A DNA stretch of 55,254 nucleotides from Gallionellaceae bacterium (lineage in GTDB: Bacteria; Pseudomonadota; Gammaproteobacteria; Burkholderiales; Thiobacillaceae): NCBI GenBank assembly GCA_028714875.1, contig JAQTLN010000026.1, positions 1 through 55,254 on the forward strand, given 5' to 3'. This document shows positions 1-7,897 of the stretch, piece by piece. A program made the position numbers and the translations under genes. Numbering within the stretch: position 1 is the first letter of the stretch; every line of letters begins with the position of its first letter. The notes below the pieces were generated by a model that was given only the letters and a program-made list of their open reading frames with translations, was not told where the DNA came from and did no database searches.

Positions 1-177
1 ATCTACAACCACCACATCCAACAACGTGCCTTGAACCACCAGACACCCATCCAGGCGCTCAAGAAGTGGTACGACGAAAACCCCAAGTTATTCGTTAAAC
101 GCGTTTATAAACAGACGGGACTGGACACTTACTGGACAACAGTCCAGAAACAAGTCCCTGGTCAGTATATTGGATAG
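1..177 (+). CDS. Transposase, C-terminal fragment (IS481/IS3-like DDE group)
   Basis: Frame 1 is open from the window edge to the TAG at 175-177. The translation contains the C-terminal signature of DDE-type IS transposases: an N-H-H-I-x-Q-x-A-L block, then T-P-I-Q-A-L-K-x-W and F-V-K-R-V-Y ending in G-L-D-T. The 5' part lies outside the window, so whether the element is intact cannot be judged. Many family members stop just after the G-L-D motif. Here the frame continues another 16 codons through a TTACTGGACA decamer that resembles an IS terminal repeat, so the ORF may run past the element end. Assignment to IS481 rather than another IS3-like group is from memory of the family and is uncertain. 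Confidence 0.6.
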   Translation: MYNHHIQQRALNHQTPIQALKKWYDENPKLFVKRVYKQTGLDTYWTTVQKQVPGQYIG

Positions 178-242
178 ATGTCCAGTAAACTCGAAGAGCG
201 CTTGATTGTGGTCACTTGGTGGTATTCCCATCTTATTGGACA
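129..242. repeat. Three alternating copies of a TGTCCARTAA decamer (possible IS ends)
   Basis: TTACTGGACA lies at 129-138, its exact inverse TGTCCAGTAA at 179-188, and TTATTGGACA (one mismatch) at 233-242. The pair 179-188/233-242 forms the ends of a 64-bp inverted-repeat unit. The position directly at the transposase 3' end suggests element termini or transposase-binding sites. No flanking target duplication was recognised. Confidence 0.45.
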
Positions 243-601
243 CTACGGGCAATAGAAGGCAGACCACGTTTTCTGGTGACTCCAAGTACGCTTGGCGCCC
301 CTCGTTCTTTCTTTCTACCCACCGCACTGAGCGCGGTTTCATTCCATCAAACAACATTGATATTCCCTCCCAGGAAAAACGGGCTGTTCTTGTGGTTGTC
401 GGTAGCCCGTGTGCTGGCCGCGACTATGACCAAGTGGCCGCACCCGGTCAATCCACACAGGGCATGACCACCGTCAGGTATGCGCTGCGTACCGCGTCAA
501 TTCGCGGATAATCGCGCCGTTTTTTCTTCACGCGGGCCGTACCGGCCGCAGGTGTGAAGGAAAAGCGCATCGTCAAGCTAACCACCCGAGAGGGCCATCC
601 C
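243..601. other. Gene-free interval between transposase fragment and symporter
   Basis: About 360 bp without a convincing coding region. The short overlapping frames here lack start signals and family features. A GAGAGG Shine-Dalgarno-like block precedes the symporter ATG at 602. I see no terminator or RNA gene. Confidence 0.5.
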
Positions 602-2047
602 ATGTTGCTGGGTTTCGTCATTCTTTATCTGGTCGTGTCCCTGGGCATCGGGATGTATGCCGCGACTCGCGTGCATAACGCGCGTGACTACATTTCCGCC
701 GGGCGTTCCTTGCCGCTCTATATCGTGATGGCGATGGTGTTCGCTACCTGGTTCGGGGCGGAGACGGTGTTGGGGATACCCGCGACTTTCCTCAAGGAAG
801 ACCTGGGCGGGCTGATTTCCGATCCTTTCGGGGCGTCGCTGTGCCTGGTGCTGTTCGGGCTGTTCTTCGCGAAGAAGTTGTATCGCATGAATCTGCTGAC
901 CATCGGCGATTTCTACCGGGAGCGCTATGACCGCCGCGTGGAGGTGGTGACCGGCGTGGCCATCGCGTTGTCTTACCTGGGTTGGGTGTCGGCGCAGGTG
1001 ACGGCGTTGGGGCTGGTGTTCAACGTGCTGTCCGATGGGCAGATCACGCAATCGCAGGGCATTCTGATCGGCGCGGCGGTGGTGCTGATGTATACGCTGT
1101 ACGGAGGCATGTGGTCGGTGGCGCTGACCACGTTTTTCCAGATGATCATCATCGTCCTCGGCCTGTTTTACATCGCCTGGCTGGTGGCCGGCCTGGCCGG
1201 CGGGGTGGCGCCGGTGGTCGAACACGCGGCGGCGCACGGCAAGTTCCATTTCTGGCCGGAGTGGAATGGGGTGGCGCTGGTGGCGTTCATTTCCGGGCTG
1301 TTGACCATGGGCTTCGGCTCGATTCCGCAACAGGATGTGTTCCAGCGCGCCAATTCGTCGAAGAACGAGAACGTGGCGGTATGGGGCACGGTGGCGGGGG
1401 GCGTGGCCTACTTCCTGTTCGCCGCCGTGCCTTTGTTTCTGGCTTATTCCGCCAATCTGGTCGACCCCGCGCTGGCCGCTAGATGGTTGGCGGCGGATAG
1501 CCAGAAACTGCTGCCGGAACTGGTCAAGGGGCATCTGCCGCTGTTCGCGCAGGTGATTTTTTATGGCGCCCTGCTCTCGGTGATCATGTCCACCGCTTCC
1601 GGCACGCTGCTGGCGCCTTCGGTGACGATTTCGGAGAACGTGCTGAAGGGTTTCGTTACCCGCCGCAAGCACATGTCGGACAAGACGCTGCTGGTGATGA
1701 CGCGCTGGGTGGTCGGCGCGTTCGCGCTGCTGGTGACGCTTTATGCGTTGTGGGCGTTGGGCGCGGACACGGGTATCCACCAGATGGTGGAGAACGCCTA
1801 CAAGGTCACGCTGGTGGTGGCGTTCGTGCCGCTGGTCGCGGGGCTTTACTGGTCGCGCGCCAATACAACCGGCGCCTATTTCGCCATCGGCCTGGGGCTG
1901 GCGACCTGGTTGCCGCTGGAGTTTTTCGCGCCGGAAGGCGTCATGCCGCCGCAATTCGCGGGCTTTCTCATGAGTGTGGCGGGGATGCTGGCCGGGTCGC
2001 TGCTGTTCGCTGCTTCACCCGCGCGGAAAACGAAACAAACGGTATAA
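602..2047 (+). CDS. Sodium:solute symporter family protein (SSS)
   Basis: A 481-residue, very hydrophobic protein with about 12-13 predicted membrane segments. It has SSS-family blocks: an N-terminal segment with A-x-D-Y-I-S-A-G-R-S-L-P, then W-F-G-A-E-T-V-L-G-I-P, G-D-F-Y-R-E-R-Y-D-R-R, Y-T-L-Y-G-G-M-W-S-V, and the P-Q-Q-D-V-F-Q-R block. The family couples inward sodium flow to uptake of an organic solute or ion; the substrate cannot be read from sequence. The frame is open upstream to a GTG at 554, but ATG 602 is preferred because GAGAGG lies eight bases before it and the membrane-start sequence begins there. The gene stands alone, between a gene-free interval and the diguanylate cyclase. 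Confidence 0.88.
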   Translation: MLLGFVILYLVVSLGIGMYAATRVHNARDYISAGRSLPLYIVMAMVFATWFGAETVLGIPATFLKEDLGGLISDPFGASLCLVLFGLFFAKKLYRMNLLTIGDFYRERYDRRVEVVTGVAIALSYLGWVSAQVTALGLVFNVLSDGQITQSQGILIGAAVVLMYTLYGGMWSVALTTFFQMIIIVLGLFYIAWLVAGLAGGVAPVVEHAAAHGKFHFWPEWNGVALVAFISGLLTMGFGSIPQQDVFQRANSSKNENVAVWGTVAGGVAYFLFAAVPLFLAYSANLVDPALAARWLAADSQKLLPELVKGHLPLFAQVIFYGALLSVIMSTASGTLLAPSVTISENVLKGFVTRRKHMSDKTLLVMTRWVVGAFALLVTLYALWALGADTGIHQMVENAYKVTLVVAFVPLVAGLYWSRANTTGAYFAIGLGLATWLPLEFFAPEGVMPPQFAGFLMSVAGMLAGSLLFAASPARKTKQTV

Positions 2048-2105
2048 AGATTTCGCCGGGCTGGCCGATAGACATATCCCAAACAGGATTAATTTTTTCG
2101 GGATC

Positions 2106-3035
2106 ATGACCCAAACCCCCAATGTCATCGGCACGGCCGTCATGCAGTTGCTCAAGGATCGCGGTGAAGCCGCGACCCCGGAGAACTATGAGCGCACCTA
2201 TTACGAGCTCTCCGGCCTGCCGCACCCGGCCAAGACGGTCGAGACCGCCGCCGACAACAGCGAAAACCTCAATCTGCTCGCCTTGCTGCGCGAGATGGTG
2301 CGGGAAATCACCGAGAAGACGGCGCATCTGGCCAACGATCTGGGCGAGAAAAATCAGGGTCTGTCGGAAAACGTCAGCAGCCTGAAATCCTGCCGCGATA
2401 AGCACGAAATCCTGCGTTTGCTGTCCTCTGTGGTGATGCAGGCGGGCAGCATCCACAGCACGGTGGAGTCGAGCCATCAGGAACTCCTGGAAACGCGCCA
2501 GTCGCTCACTGCCATGCAGGAAGAACTGGCCGAGACCCGGCAGTTGCTCAACGAGGACGCCTTGACCGGCGCCCTCAACCGGCGCGGGCTGGATCTGACC
2601 CTGTCGCGCGAGATCGCCCGCGCGCAACGTATCAATGCGCGCCTGTCTCTGGCGATGGTGGATCTCGACCACTTCAAGAAGATCAACGACGACTACGGCC
2701 ACGCGGCCGGCGACCAGATGTTGATGCACTTCACCAGCCTGATTCGCTCGGTGATGCGTCGATCCGATGCCCTGGTGCGCTACGGTGGCGAGGAGTTCAC
2801 GCTGATCCTGCCGGAAACCGACGCGCGCGGCGCCCATTTCGTGCTCGGCCGCCTGCAACAGGTGATGGCGCGCACGCCGCTGAAATACGAAGGCAAGCAG
2901 ATCAACACCACTTTCAGCGCCGGTGTCGCCACGCTGAAACCGGATGAAAACGGCCACGCCCTGCTGCGCCGCGCCGACGATGCCGTCTACACCGCGAAAA
3001 ACGCGGGGCGCAACAGCATCAGGCTGTCGCAGTAA
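2106..3035 (+). CDS. Diguanylate cyclase (GGDEF domain)
   Basis: A 309-residue cytoplasmic protein with no membrane segment. The N-terminal 110 or so residues are helical and of no family I know by name, followed by a coiled-coil linker rich in Glu/Leu/Gln (about 120-150). The C-terminal GGDEF domain has D-A-L-T-G-A-L-N-R-R-G, the metal-binding D-L-D-H-F-K-K-I-N block and an intact active-site GGEEF at 227-231. An R-x-x-D inhibitory site (218-221) lies five residues upstream, so it should make cyclic di-GMP and be product-inhibited. ATG 2106 is chosen over an upstream in-frame ATG at 1974, which overlaps the symporter and has no family sequence. No EAL domain is present. Confidence 0.9.
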   Translation: MTQTPNVIGTAVMQLLKDRGEAATPENYERTYYELSGLPHPAKTVETAADNSENLNLLALLREMVREITEKTAHLANDLGEKNQGLSENVSSLKSCRDKHEILRLLSSVVMQAGSIHSTVESSHQELLETRQSLTAMQEELAETRQLLNEDALTGALNRRGLDLTLSREIARAQRINARLSLAMVDLDHFKKINDDYGHAAGDQMLMHFTSLIRSVMRRSDALVRYGGEEFTLILPETDARGAHFVLGRLQQVMARTPLKYEGKQINTTFSAGVATLKPDENGHALLRRADDAVYTAKNAGRNSIRLSQ

Positions 3036-3067
3036 TCAACCCAGGCGAGCGAGTCGGAACCAAGCAA

Positions 3068-3137
3068 GTAGCGCGGGCGTCCCGCCTGCTTCGTGGGGCT
3101 GATCAGAAGGACGAAGCAGGCGGGACGCCCGCGCTAC
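3068..3137. repeat. 70-bp near-perfect palindromic repeat, family C copy 1
   Basis: Arms GTAGCGCGGGCGTCCCGCC... and its inverse ...GGCGGGACGCCCGCGCTAC flank a short loop. A second copy, followed by a similar AGGCCTAC tail, lies at 26210-26278. It sits between two convergent genes, where it may also act as a transcription barrier. Confidence 0.85.
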
Positions 3138-3189
3138 AGGCCTACCATCGGCAAATGGACTGTCTGGATTTATTTAGCGCCCACTCAGG

Positions 3190-3624
3190 TCAATCCTCAC
3201 GCCGGAATTCTCCCTCGATGACGTCCCCCTCGCCGCGCGGTGTGTTCGGCGGCGGCGGGGTGGGAGGCATACCGGAAGGCGCGCGCGCGGTCGGCCAGAG
3301 CAGCAACAGCAGGGCGAGCACATCGGAGCCGGCGCCGGGCAGGATCAGCAGCACGCCGGCCATGAGGCGGCGGCCGCTGGCCCAGATTTCGCCAAATGGG
3401 GCTTCGCCGCGTTCCAGCGCCAGTTTCACGCGCGCCGGCAGGTCGCTGTGTTGCGCGCGGATCAGGGTGGCCCCTATCCAGACCGCGGAAATTAACCAGA
3501 TCAAGGTCCAGCCCCAGCCGATTTTTTGCGCGATCTGGTAAATGCCCACTATTTCCAGGGCCGGAATGGCGACGGCTATAATCAGCGCCAGCCATGCAAC
3601 TCCCCCCGTAACCCGAATACTCAT
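3190..3624 (-). CDS. fxsA: FxsA family membrane protein
   Basis: A 144-residue protein with the FxsA layout: membrane segment 1 with an internal Pro-Ala-Leu-Glu-Ile-Val, a short loop G-W-G-W-T-L, a second membrane segment ending in I-G-A-T-L-I-R, and a third hydrophobic hairpin with L-L-I-L-P-G-A-G-S-D. The C-terminal tail is Pro-rich and cytoplasmic, ending in the G-D-V-I-E-G-E-F often seen in the family. FxsA was named from E. coli for suppression of F-plasmid exclusion of phage T7; its normal role is not established. It is divergent from cutA, 11 bp apart, so the two promoters must overlap or lie in the neighbour. Confidence 0.85.
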   Translation of the reverse strand: MSIRVTGGVAWLALIIAVAIPALEIVGIYQIAQKIGWGWTLIWLISAVWIGATLIRAQHSDLPARVKLALERGEAPFGEIWASGRRLMAGVLLILPGAGSDVLALLLLLWPTARAPSGMPPTPPPPNTPRGEGDVIEGEFRRED

Positions 3625-3635
3625 AACTTATCCTC

Positions 3636-3992
3636 GTGTCTTCGCCGCCGGCACTCCGCATCATACTGACCACCCTGCCCGATGCCGAAATTGCCGGCCG
3701 CCTGGCGCGTGAGATGGTGGAAGCGAAGCTGGCGGCCTGCGTCAATGTGTTGTCGCCCTGCCGTTCGATCTACCGCTGGCAGGATAGCAGTGACTCCGGC
3801 GATCGACTGGAGAGCATCCAGGAAGATGGGGAGATTCCCCTGATCATCAAGACCACGGCCGAACGTTACCCCGCGCTGGAAACCTTTCTGCGCGAGAACC
3901 ATCCTTACCAGTTGCCAGAAATCATCGCCATCGACGTGAACGATGGCTTGCCCGATTACCTCCGCTGGGTCGCCGCCGCGACCCAACCCTGA
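3636..3992 (+). CDS. cutA: CutA family divalent-cation tolerance protein
   Basis: A 118-residue protein with the trimeric CutA1 pattern: I-L-T-T-L-P-D near the start, L-A-A-C-V-N-V-L in the middle, S-I-Y-R-W-Q, I-I-K-T-T and H-P-Y-Q-L-P-E-I-I-A near the end. Family members are small trimeric proteins linked to copper and other divalent-cation tolerance; the mechanism is unclear. The start is GTG 3636. Between Y-R-W-Q and the following acidic strand there are about ten extra residues (D-S-S-D-S-G-D-R-L-E-S region) compared with the usual Y-R-W-x-G-K-I-E-E, so the beta-hairpin tip is longer. dsbD starts 14 bp downstream, as in many proteobacteria where cutA and dsbD are neighbours. Confidence 0.9.
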   Translation: MSSPPALRIILTTLPDAEIAGRLAREMVEAKLAACVNVLSPCRSIYRWQDSSDSGDRLESIQEDGEIPLIIKTTAERYPALETFLRENHPYQLPEIIAIDVNDGLPDYLRWVAAATQP

Positions 3993-4006
3993 CCCGGAGT
4001 TTTCTC

Positions 4007-6355
4007 ATGCGTTTCCGCCTCGGCTTCCTTACCGCCCTCTTTTGCCTTTCCCCGTTTCTCGCCCACGCCGAGGACGATCTGCTGGAACCGGAAAAGGCCT
4101 TCGTCTATTCCGCCAGCCAGGCGAGCCCGGCCAGCGCGGAGGTGAGTTTCCAGATTGCCAAGGGCTATTACCTCTACAAGAACAAACTCAAGTTCAGCGC
4201 CGATTCCGGCGTGAAACTGGGCACCCCGGCCCTGCCCGCCGGCAAGATCAAGCAGGATGAATATTTCGGCCGCATCGAAACCTATCGCGACGACCTGCGT
4301 TTCCGCATTCCCGTGCTTTTCCCCGACGGCACGCCCAAGCCCTTCAACCTGAAGGCCGAATTCCAGGGCTGCGCGGATGTCGGCGTCTGCTATCCGCCGC
4401 AGGAAGGCGTGGCGGCCACCAAACCGGCGGCAACTCAAGCCTCCTCGCCCGCGCCCCTGCAACAACAGAGTTCGTCCGCGCTCGCGCGGCTGAAGGCGAT
4501 GGCGGGGGGCTTGATGGGCGGCGACGAGCCGGAATTCCTGGCGCCCGAGGAAGCTTTCAAGATGGAATTGAAGGCGCGCCCCGACGGCACCCTGGAAGCG
4601 CGCTACAAGATCGCCAAGGGACATTACCTGTATCGCGACAAGCTCAGATTCAAGGTCACGCATCCCGCCGGGGTGACAGTGGCGAACCTGGAACTGCCGA
4701 CGGCCGAGGAGAAAATCGACCCCAACTTCGGCAAGATGCGTATCTACCATCAGTCCTTCAGCGCCGTGGTGAAGCTGGCCGGCCTACCGGCGGGGACCAG
4801 CAAGCTGAAGCTCACTGCCGTCTACCAGGGATGCAGCGAGAAGGGCATCTGCTATCCGCCGCAGGAGCAGAACTTCGATCTGTCCGTGAAACTCGCCGCG
4901 CCCATTCCCGCCGCGCCGGCCGCCGCGTTTGCGGAAATCGCCCCCGAGCCGGTCGCCGAAGCAGCCCCGCCGCCGGCCGCCGAAGCGAGCACCGGCGCGC
5001 CAGTCGCCGTCAGCGTACCGCCGGCGCCCGTCGCCAGCGCGCCCGCCAAGGACACCTCCGACGCGGGCCGGATCACCGCGCTGCTCGAAGGCGGCAATTA
5101 CTGGGTGGTGGTGGCCAGCTTCTTCGGTTTCGGTCTGCTGCTCTCGTTCACCCCCTGCGTGTTCCCGATGATTCCCATCCTCTCCGGCATCATCGTCGGC
5201 CAGGGCGCGGGTATCACCAAGCGCAAGGGATTCATGCTGTCGTTGGCCTACGTCCTCGGCATGGCCTTCACCTACTCCCTGGCCGGCGTGGCGGCGGGGC
5301 TGTCCGGCACCCTGATTTCCAACGCCCTGCAGAACCCCTGGGCGCTGGGCACGGGGGCGGCCATCTTTGTGGCGCTGGCCATGTCCATGTTCGGCTTCTA
5401 CGAGCTGCAACTGCCCAGCTTCCTGCAAAGCCGCTTCACCGAGGCCAGCAACCGCGTCAAGGGCGGCCGTTTTGCCAGCGTGTTCCTGATGGGCGTGATC
5501 TCCGCGCTGATCGTCGGTCCCTGTGTCGCCGCGCCCCTGGCCGGCGCGCTGCTCTATATCAGTCAGACCGGTGATGTGGTGCTGGGCGCGATTTCCCTGT
5601 TCTTCCTGGCCATGGGCATGGGCGTGCCGCTTCTGCTGGTCGGCCTTTCCGCCGGCGCCCTGCTGCCGCGCGCGGGCGGCTGGATGGAGTCGGTGAAGAA
5701 ATTCTTCGGCGTCTCCCTGTTGGCCGTGGCGATCTGGCTGATTTCGCCGGTGTTGTCGGCCATCGTGCAGATGCTGATGTGGGCCGCCCTGCTGATGATT
5801 TCCGGCGTCTACCTCAAGGCCCTGGAGCCCCTGGCGGTGAACGCCAGCGGCTGGTCCCGCTTCTGGAAAGGCACCGGCCTGATCAGCCTGGTGGTCGGCA
5901 TCGCCATGCTGCTGGGCGCCCTGGGCGGTGGCCGCGACATGCTGCAACCGCTGGCCATCTTCAAGGGCGGTGTCGCCGGCGCGGCCGAGGTGGCGCCGCA
6001 TATGACCTTCCAGCGCGTGAAAAACGCCGCCGAACTGGATGCCGCCGTGAAGGGCGCCGGCGGCCGCGCGGTGATGCTGGACTTCTATGCCGACTGGTGC
6101 GTGTCGTGCAAGGAAATGGAGAAATTCACTTTCGCCGACGCCAAGGTGCGGGCGCGTCTCGATAATGTGTTGCTGCTCCAGGCTGACGTCACCGCCAACA
6201 CCGCCGACGACAAGGCGCTGCTGGCGCGCTTCAAGCTATTCGGCCCGCCCGGCATTATCTTCTGGGACAAGACCGGCCAGGAAGTGGCCTATCGCGTGGT
6301 CGGCTATGAGCCGCCCGAGAAATTCCTGCGCAGCGTGGACCAAGCCTTGCCGTGA
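4007..6355 (+). CDS. dsbD: Thiol:disulfide interchange protein DsbD with two N-terminal sensor domains
   Basis: A 782-residue inner-membrane protein that moves electrons from cytoplasmic thioredoxin to periplasmic thiol partners. A signal peptide (about 1-21) is followed by two tandem nDsbD-like immunoglobulin-fold domains. Each ends in a C-x5-C-Y-P-P-Q block: C122/C128 and C276/C282. Next come an Ala/Pro-rich linker (about 305-355), the CcdA-like eight-helix core with F-T-P-C (C384) and G-P-C (C506), and a C-terminal thioredoxin domain with W-C-V-S-C (C698, C701). Most DsbD proteins are about 560-620 residues with one N-terminal domain, so the extra ~150 residues are the duplicated domain. 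All redox cysteines are present. It is translationally coupled to the next gene by a GTGA overlap. Confidence 0.95.
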   Translation: MRFRLGFLTALFCLSPFLAHAEDDLLEPEKAFVYSASQASPASAEVSFQIAKGYYLYKNKLKFSADSGVKLGTPALPAGKIKQDEYFGRIETYRDDLRFRIPVLFPDGTPKPFNLKAEFQGCADVGVCYPPQEGVAATKPAATQASSPAPLQQQSSSALARLKAMAGGLMGGDEPEFLAPEEAFKMELKARPDGTLEARYKIAKGHYLYRDKLRFKVTHPAGVTVANLELPTAEEKIDPNFGKMRIYHQSFSAVVKLAGLPAGTSKLKLTAVYQGCSEKGICYPPQEQNFDLSVKLAAPIPAAPAAAFAEIAPEPVAEAAPPPAAEASTGAPVAVSVPPAPVASAPAKDTSDAGRITALLEGGNYWVVVASFFGFGLLLSFTPCVFPMIPILSGIIVGQGAGITKRKGFMLSLAYVLGMAFTYSLAGVAAGLSGTLISNALQNPWALGTGAAIFVALAMSMFGFYELQLPSFLQSRFTEASNRVKGGRFASVFLMGVISALIVGPCVAAPLAGALLYISQTGDVVLGAISLFFLAMGMGVPLLLVGLSAGALLPRAGGWMESVKKFFGVSLLAVAIWLISPVLSAIVQMLMWAALLMISGVYLKALEPLAVNASGWSRFWKGTGLISLVVGIAMLLGALGGGRDMLQPLAIFKGGVAGAAEVAPHMTFQRVKNAAELDAAVKGAGGRAVMLDFYADWCVSCKEMEKFTFADAKVRARLDNVLLLQADVTANTADDKALLARFKLFGPPGIIFWDKTGQEVAYRVVGYEPPEKFLRSVDQALP

Positions 6356-6888
6356 TCGACAAGAAACTGTTGTTGTTCGCCGCCGCGCTGGCCCTGGCCG
6401 GCGCCGGGGTGGTTGCCCAGCGGTTTTTCCATTCCCCCGCGCCCGAAGCGCCCGCGCCGGTCGAGCTGCGTTCCGCGCAATTCTGGGAGGCCAGCCTGCC
6501 CGACCTCGCCGGGCGGCAACAGCCGCTGACGCAATGGCTGGGCAAGGTGGTGGTGGTGAATTTCTGGGCGCCTTGGTGCCCACCCTGCCGCGAGGAAATC
6601 CCCGGCTTCATCGCGCTCCAGGAACAATTCGGCAAGCAGGGCCTGCAATTCGTCGGCGTGGCGCTGGATGAACACGACAAGGTCGCGGCCTACGCCGACG
6701 GCGAAGGCATGAACTACCCCATCCTGCTGGGCGGCGCCGAGGCCGTGGACCTCGGCCGAATCGCCGGCAACCGCCTCGGCGGCCTGCCCTACACCGTGGT
6801 GTTCGACCGCAAGGGCAACGCTATCGCCGGCCTCACCGGCGCGGTGTCGCGCGAGCGCATGGAAGCGTTGATCAAGCCGCTGCTATGA
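6352..6888 (+). CDS. TlpA-like membrane-anchored thioredoxin-fold protein
   Basis: A 178-residue protein with one N-terminal membrane anchor (about 6-24) and a periplasmic thioredoxin domain of the TlpA/ResA type. It has N-F-W-A-P-W-C-P-P-C with cysteines at 76 and 79, followed by R-E-E-I-P, a G-V-A-L-D-E block and the cis-Pro segment G-L-P-Y-T-V-V-F-D. Such proteins reduce disulfides in the periplasm, often for cytochrome c maturation, and are recharged by DsbD/CcdA. The GTG start overlaps the dsbD stop (GTGA), so this is probably a dedicated DsbD client. Its stop overlaps the ttcA start (ATGA). The substrate is not known; the c-type cytochromes at the right of the window are plausible clients. 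Confidence 0.9.
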   Translation: MIDKKLLLFAAALALAGAGVVAQRFFHSPAPEAPAPVELRSAQFWEASLPDLAGRQQPLTQWLGKVVVVNFWAPWCPPCREEIPGFIALQEQFGKQGLQFVGVALDEHDKVAAYADGEGMNYPILLGGAEAVDLGRIAGNRLGGLPYTVVFDRKGNAIAGLTGAVSRERMEALIKPLL

Positions 6889-7826
6889 ACGAGACGCCCC
6901 CTCCCATGCGGGAACCCCACTTGGCAACGGCGCTTTTCGCGTCGGCCGCTGATATGAATGAAAGTGCCGGCGAGAGTGGCCTCCCCCTTTCCCAAAGGGG
7001 GAATGAGGGGGATTTAGCGACGTTTGACTGTGCGGCCGTCTCAGAAATCCCCCCTAACCCCCCTTTGAAAAAGGGGGGAACCACCGCCGTCCCCGCCACC
7101 CCCTCGCGCCCGCTGCTCACCGCCGCCGGCCGCGCCATCGGCGACTTCGCCATGATCCGTGACGGCGACCGCATTCTGCTCGGTCTCTCCGGCGGCAAGG
7201 ACAGCCTCACGCTGCTCCAGATCCTGCTGCACCTGCAAAAGAAGGCGCCGGTGAAGTTCGAGCTGGCGGCCTGTACGGTCGATCCGCAATCGCCCGAGTT
7301 CGACCCCTCGCCGCTCAAGGGCTACCTGGCGGATCTGGGCGTGACCTATTTCTATGAAAGCCAGCCCATCCTCGAATCCGCCGCCGAACACATGAAGGGC
7401 GACTCCTTCTGCGCCTATTGCTCGCGCATGCGGCGCGGCATCCTTTACCGCATCGCGCGCGAGAACGGCTACGGCGTGCTGGCGCTGGCGCAGCACCTGG
7501 ATGACCTGGCGGAAAGCTTCCTGATGAGCGCGTTCTTCGGCGGCAAGCTGCGCACCATGCAGGCGCATTACCTGAACGATGCCGGTGACGTGCGGGTGAT
7601 CCGCCCCCTGGTCTACGCGCGCGAGCGGCAGACCCGCGACTTCGCCAACCGCGCCGGCTTGCCGGTGATATTCGAGAACTGCCCGGCTTGCTTCGCGATG
7701 CCGATGCAGCGCTACCAGATGAAGAACCTGCTGGCGGAACAGGAAAAACTCCACTCCAAACTGTTCGCCAGCCTGCTCACCGCGATGAAGCCGCTGATGA
7801 CGCTGCAAGGGCCGGATGCGGTGTAA
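6885..7826 (+). CDS. ttcA: tRNA 2-thiocytidine biosynthesis protein TtcA carrying an in-frame repeat
   Basis: A 313-residue cytoplasmic enzyme that adds sulfur to cytidine 32 of certain tRNAs. The PP-loop S-G-G-K-D-S is at about 102-107. The Fe-S cysteines are C176 and C179 (C-A-Y-C-S-R) and C266 (N-C-P-A-C). The conserved domain begins only at about residue 75 (G-R-A-I-G-D-F). Residues 32-66 are the translation of a palindromic repeat (family A) found at four other places in the window. The insertion adds 34 or more residues and keeps the frame open. ATG 6885 overlaps the upstream stop, and there is no ATG or GTG between the repeat and the conserved domain, so translation must cross the repeat unless a rare start is used. 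Confidence 0.92.
   Translation: MNETPPPMREPHLATALFASAADMNESAGESGLPLSQRGNEGDLATFDCAAVSEIPPNPPLKKGGTTAVPATPSRPLLTAAGRAIGDFAMIRDGDRILLGLSGGKDSLTLLQILLHLQKKAPVKFELAACTVDPQSPEFDPSPLKGYLADLGVTYFYESQPILESAAEHMKGDSFCAYCSRMRRGILYRIARENGYGVLALAQHLDDLAESFLMSAFFGGKLRTMQAHYLNDAGDVRVIRPLVYARERQTRDFANRAGLPVIFENCPACFAMPMQRYQMKNLLAEQEKLHSKLFASLLTAMKPLMTLQGPDAV
6978..7080 (+). repeat. Family A MITE-like repeat, copy 1, inside ttcA
   Basis: About 103 bp. Each end is a small hairpin of the form CCCCCTTT-N3-AAAGGGGG, with about 45 bp between, including GATTTAGCGAC and TCTCAGAAATCC. By eye, homology to copy 4 (reverse complement) continues leftwards to about 6940. Other copies: 8714-8815, 12982-13082, 24599-24700, 29278-29399. 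Confidence 0.85.
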
Positions 7827-7846
7827 TCGGCCCCGCCGCGATGGAC

Positions 7847-7872
7847 GTCGGGTTACGCTTCGCTAACCCGAC
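7847..7872. repeat. Short palindromic repeat, family D copy 1
   Basis: GTCGGGTTACGC followed by TT and GCTAACCCGAC forms a 26-bp imperfect palindrome between ttcA and apaH. A related copy lies at 16975-17004. Confidence 0.75.
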
Positions 7873-7897
7873 CTACCGAATTCACCAAGAGGTTTCC

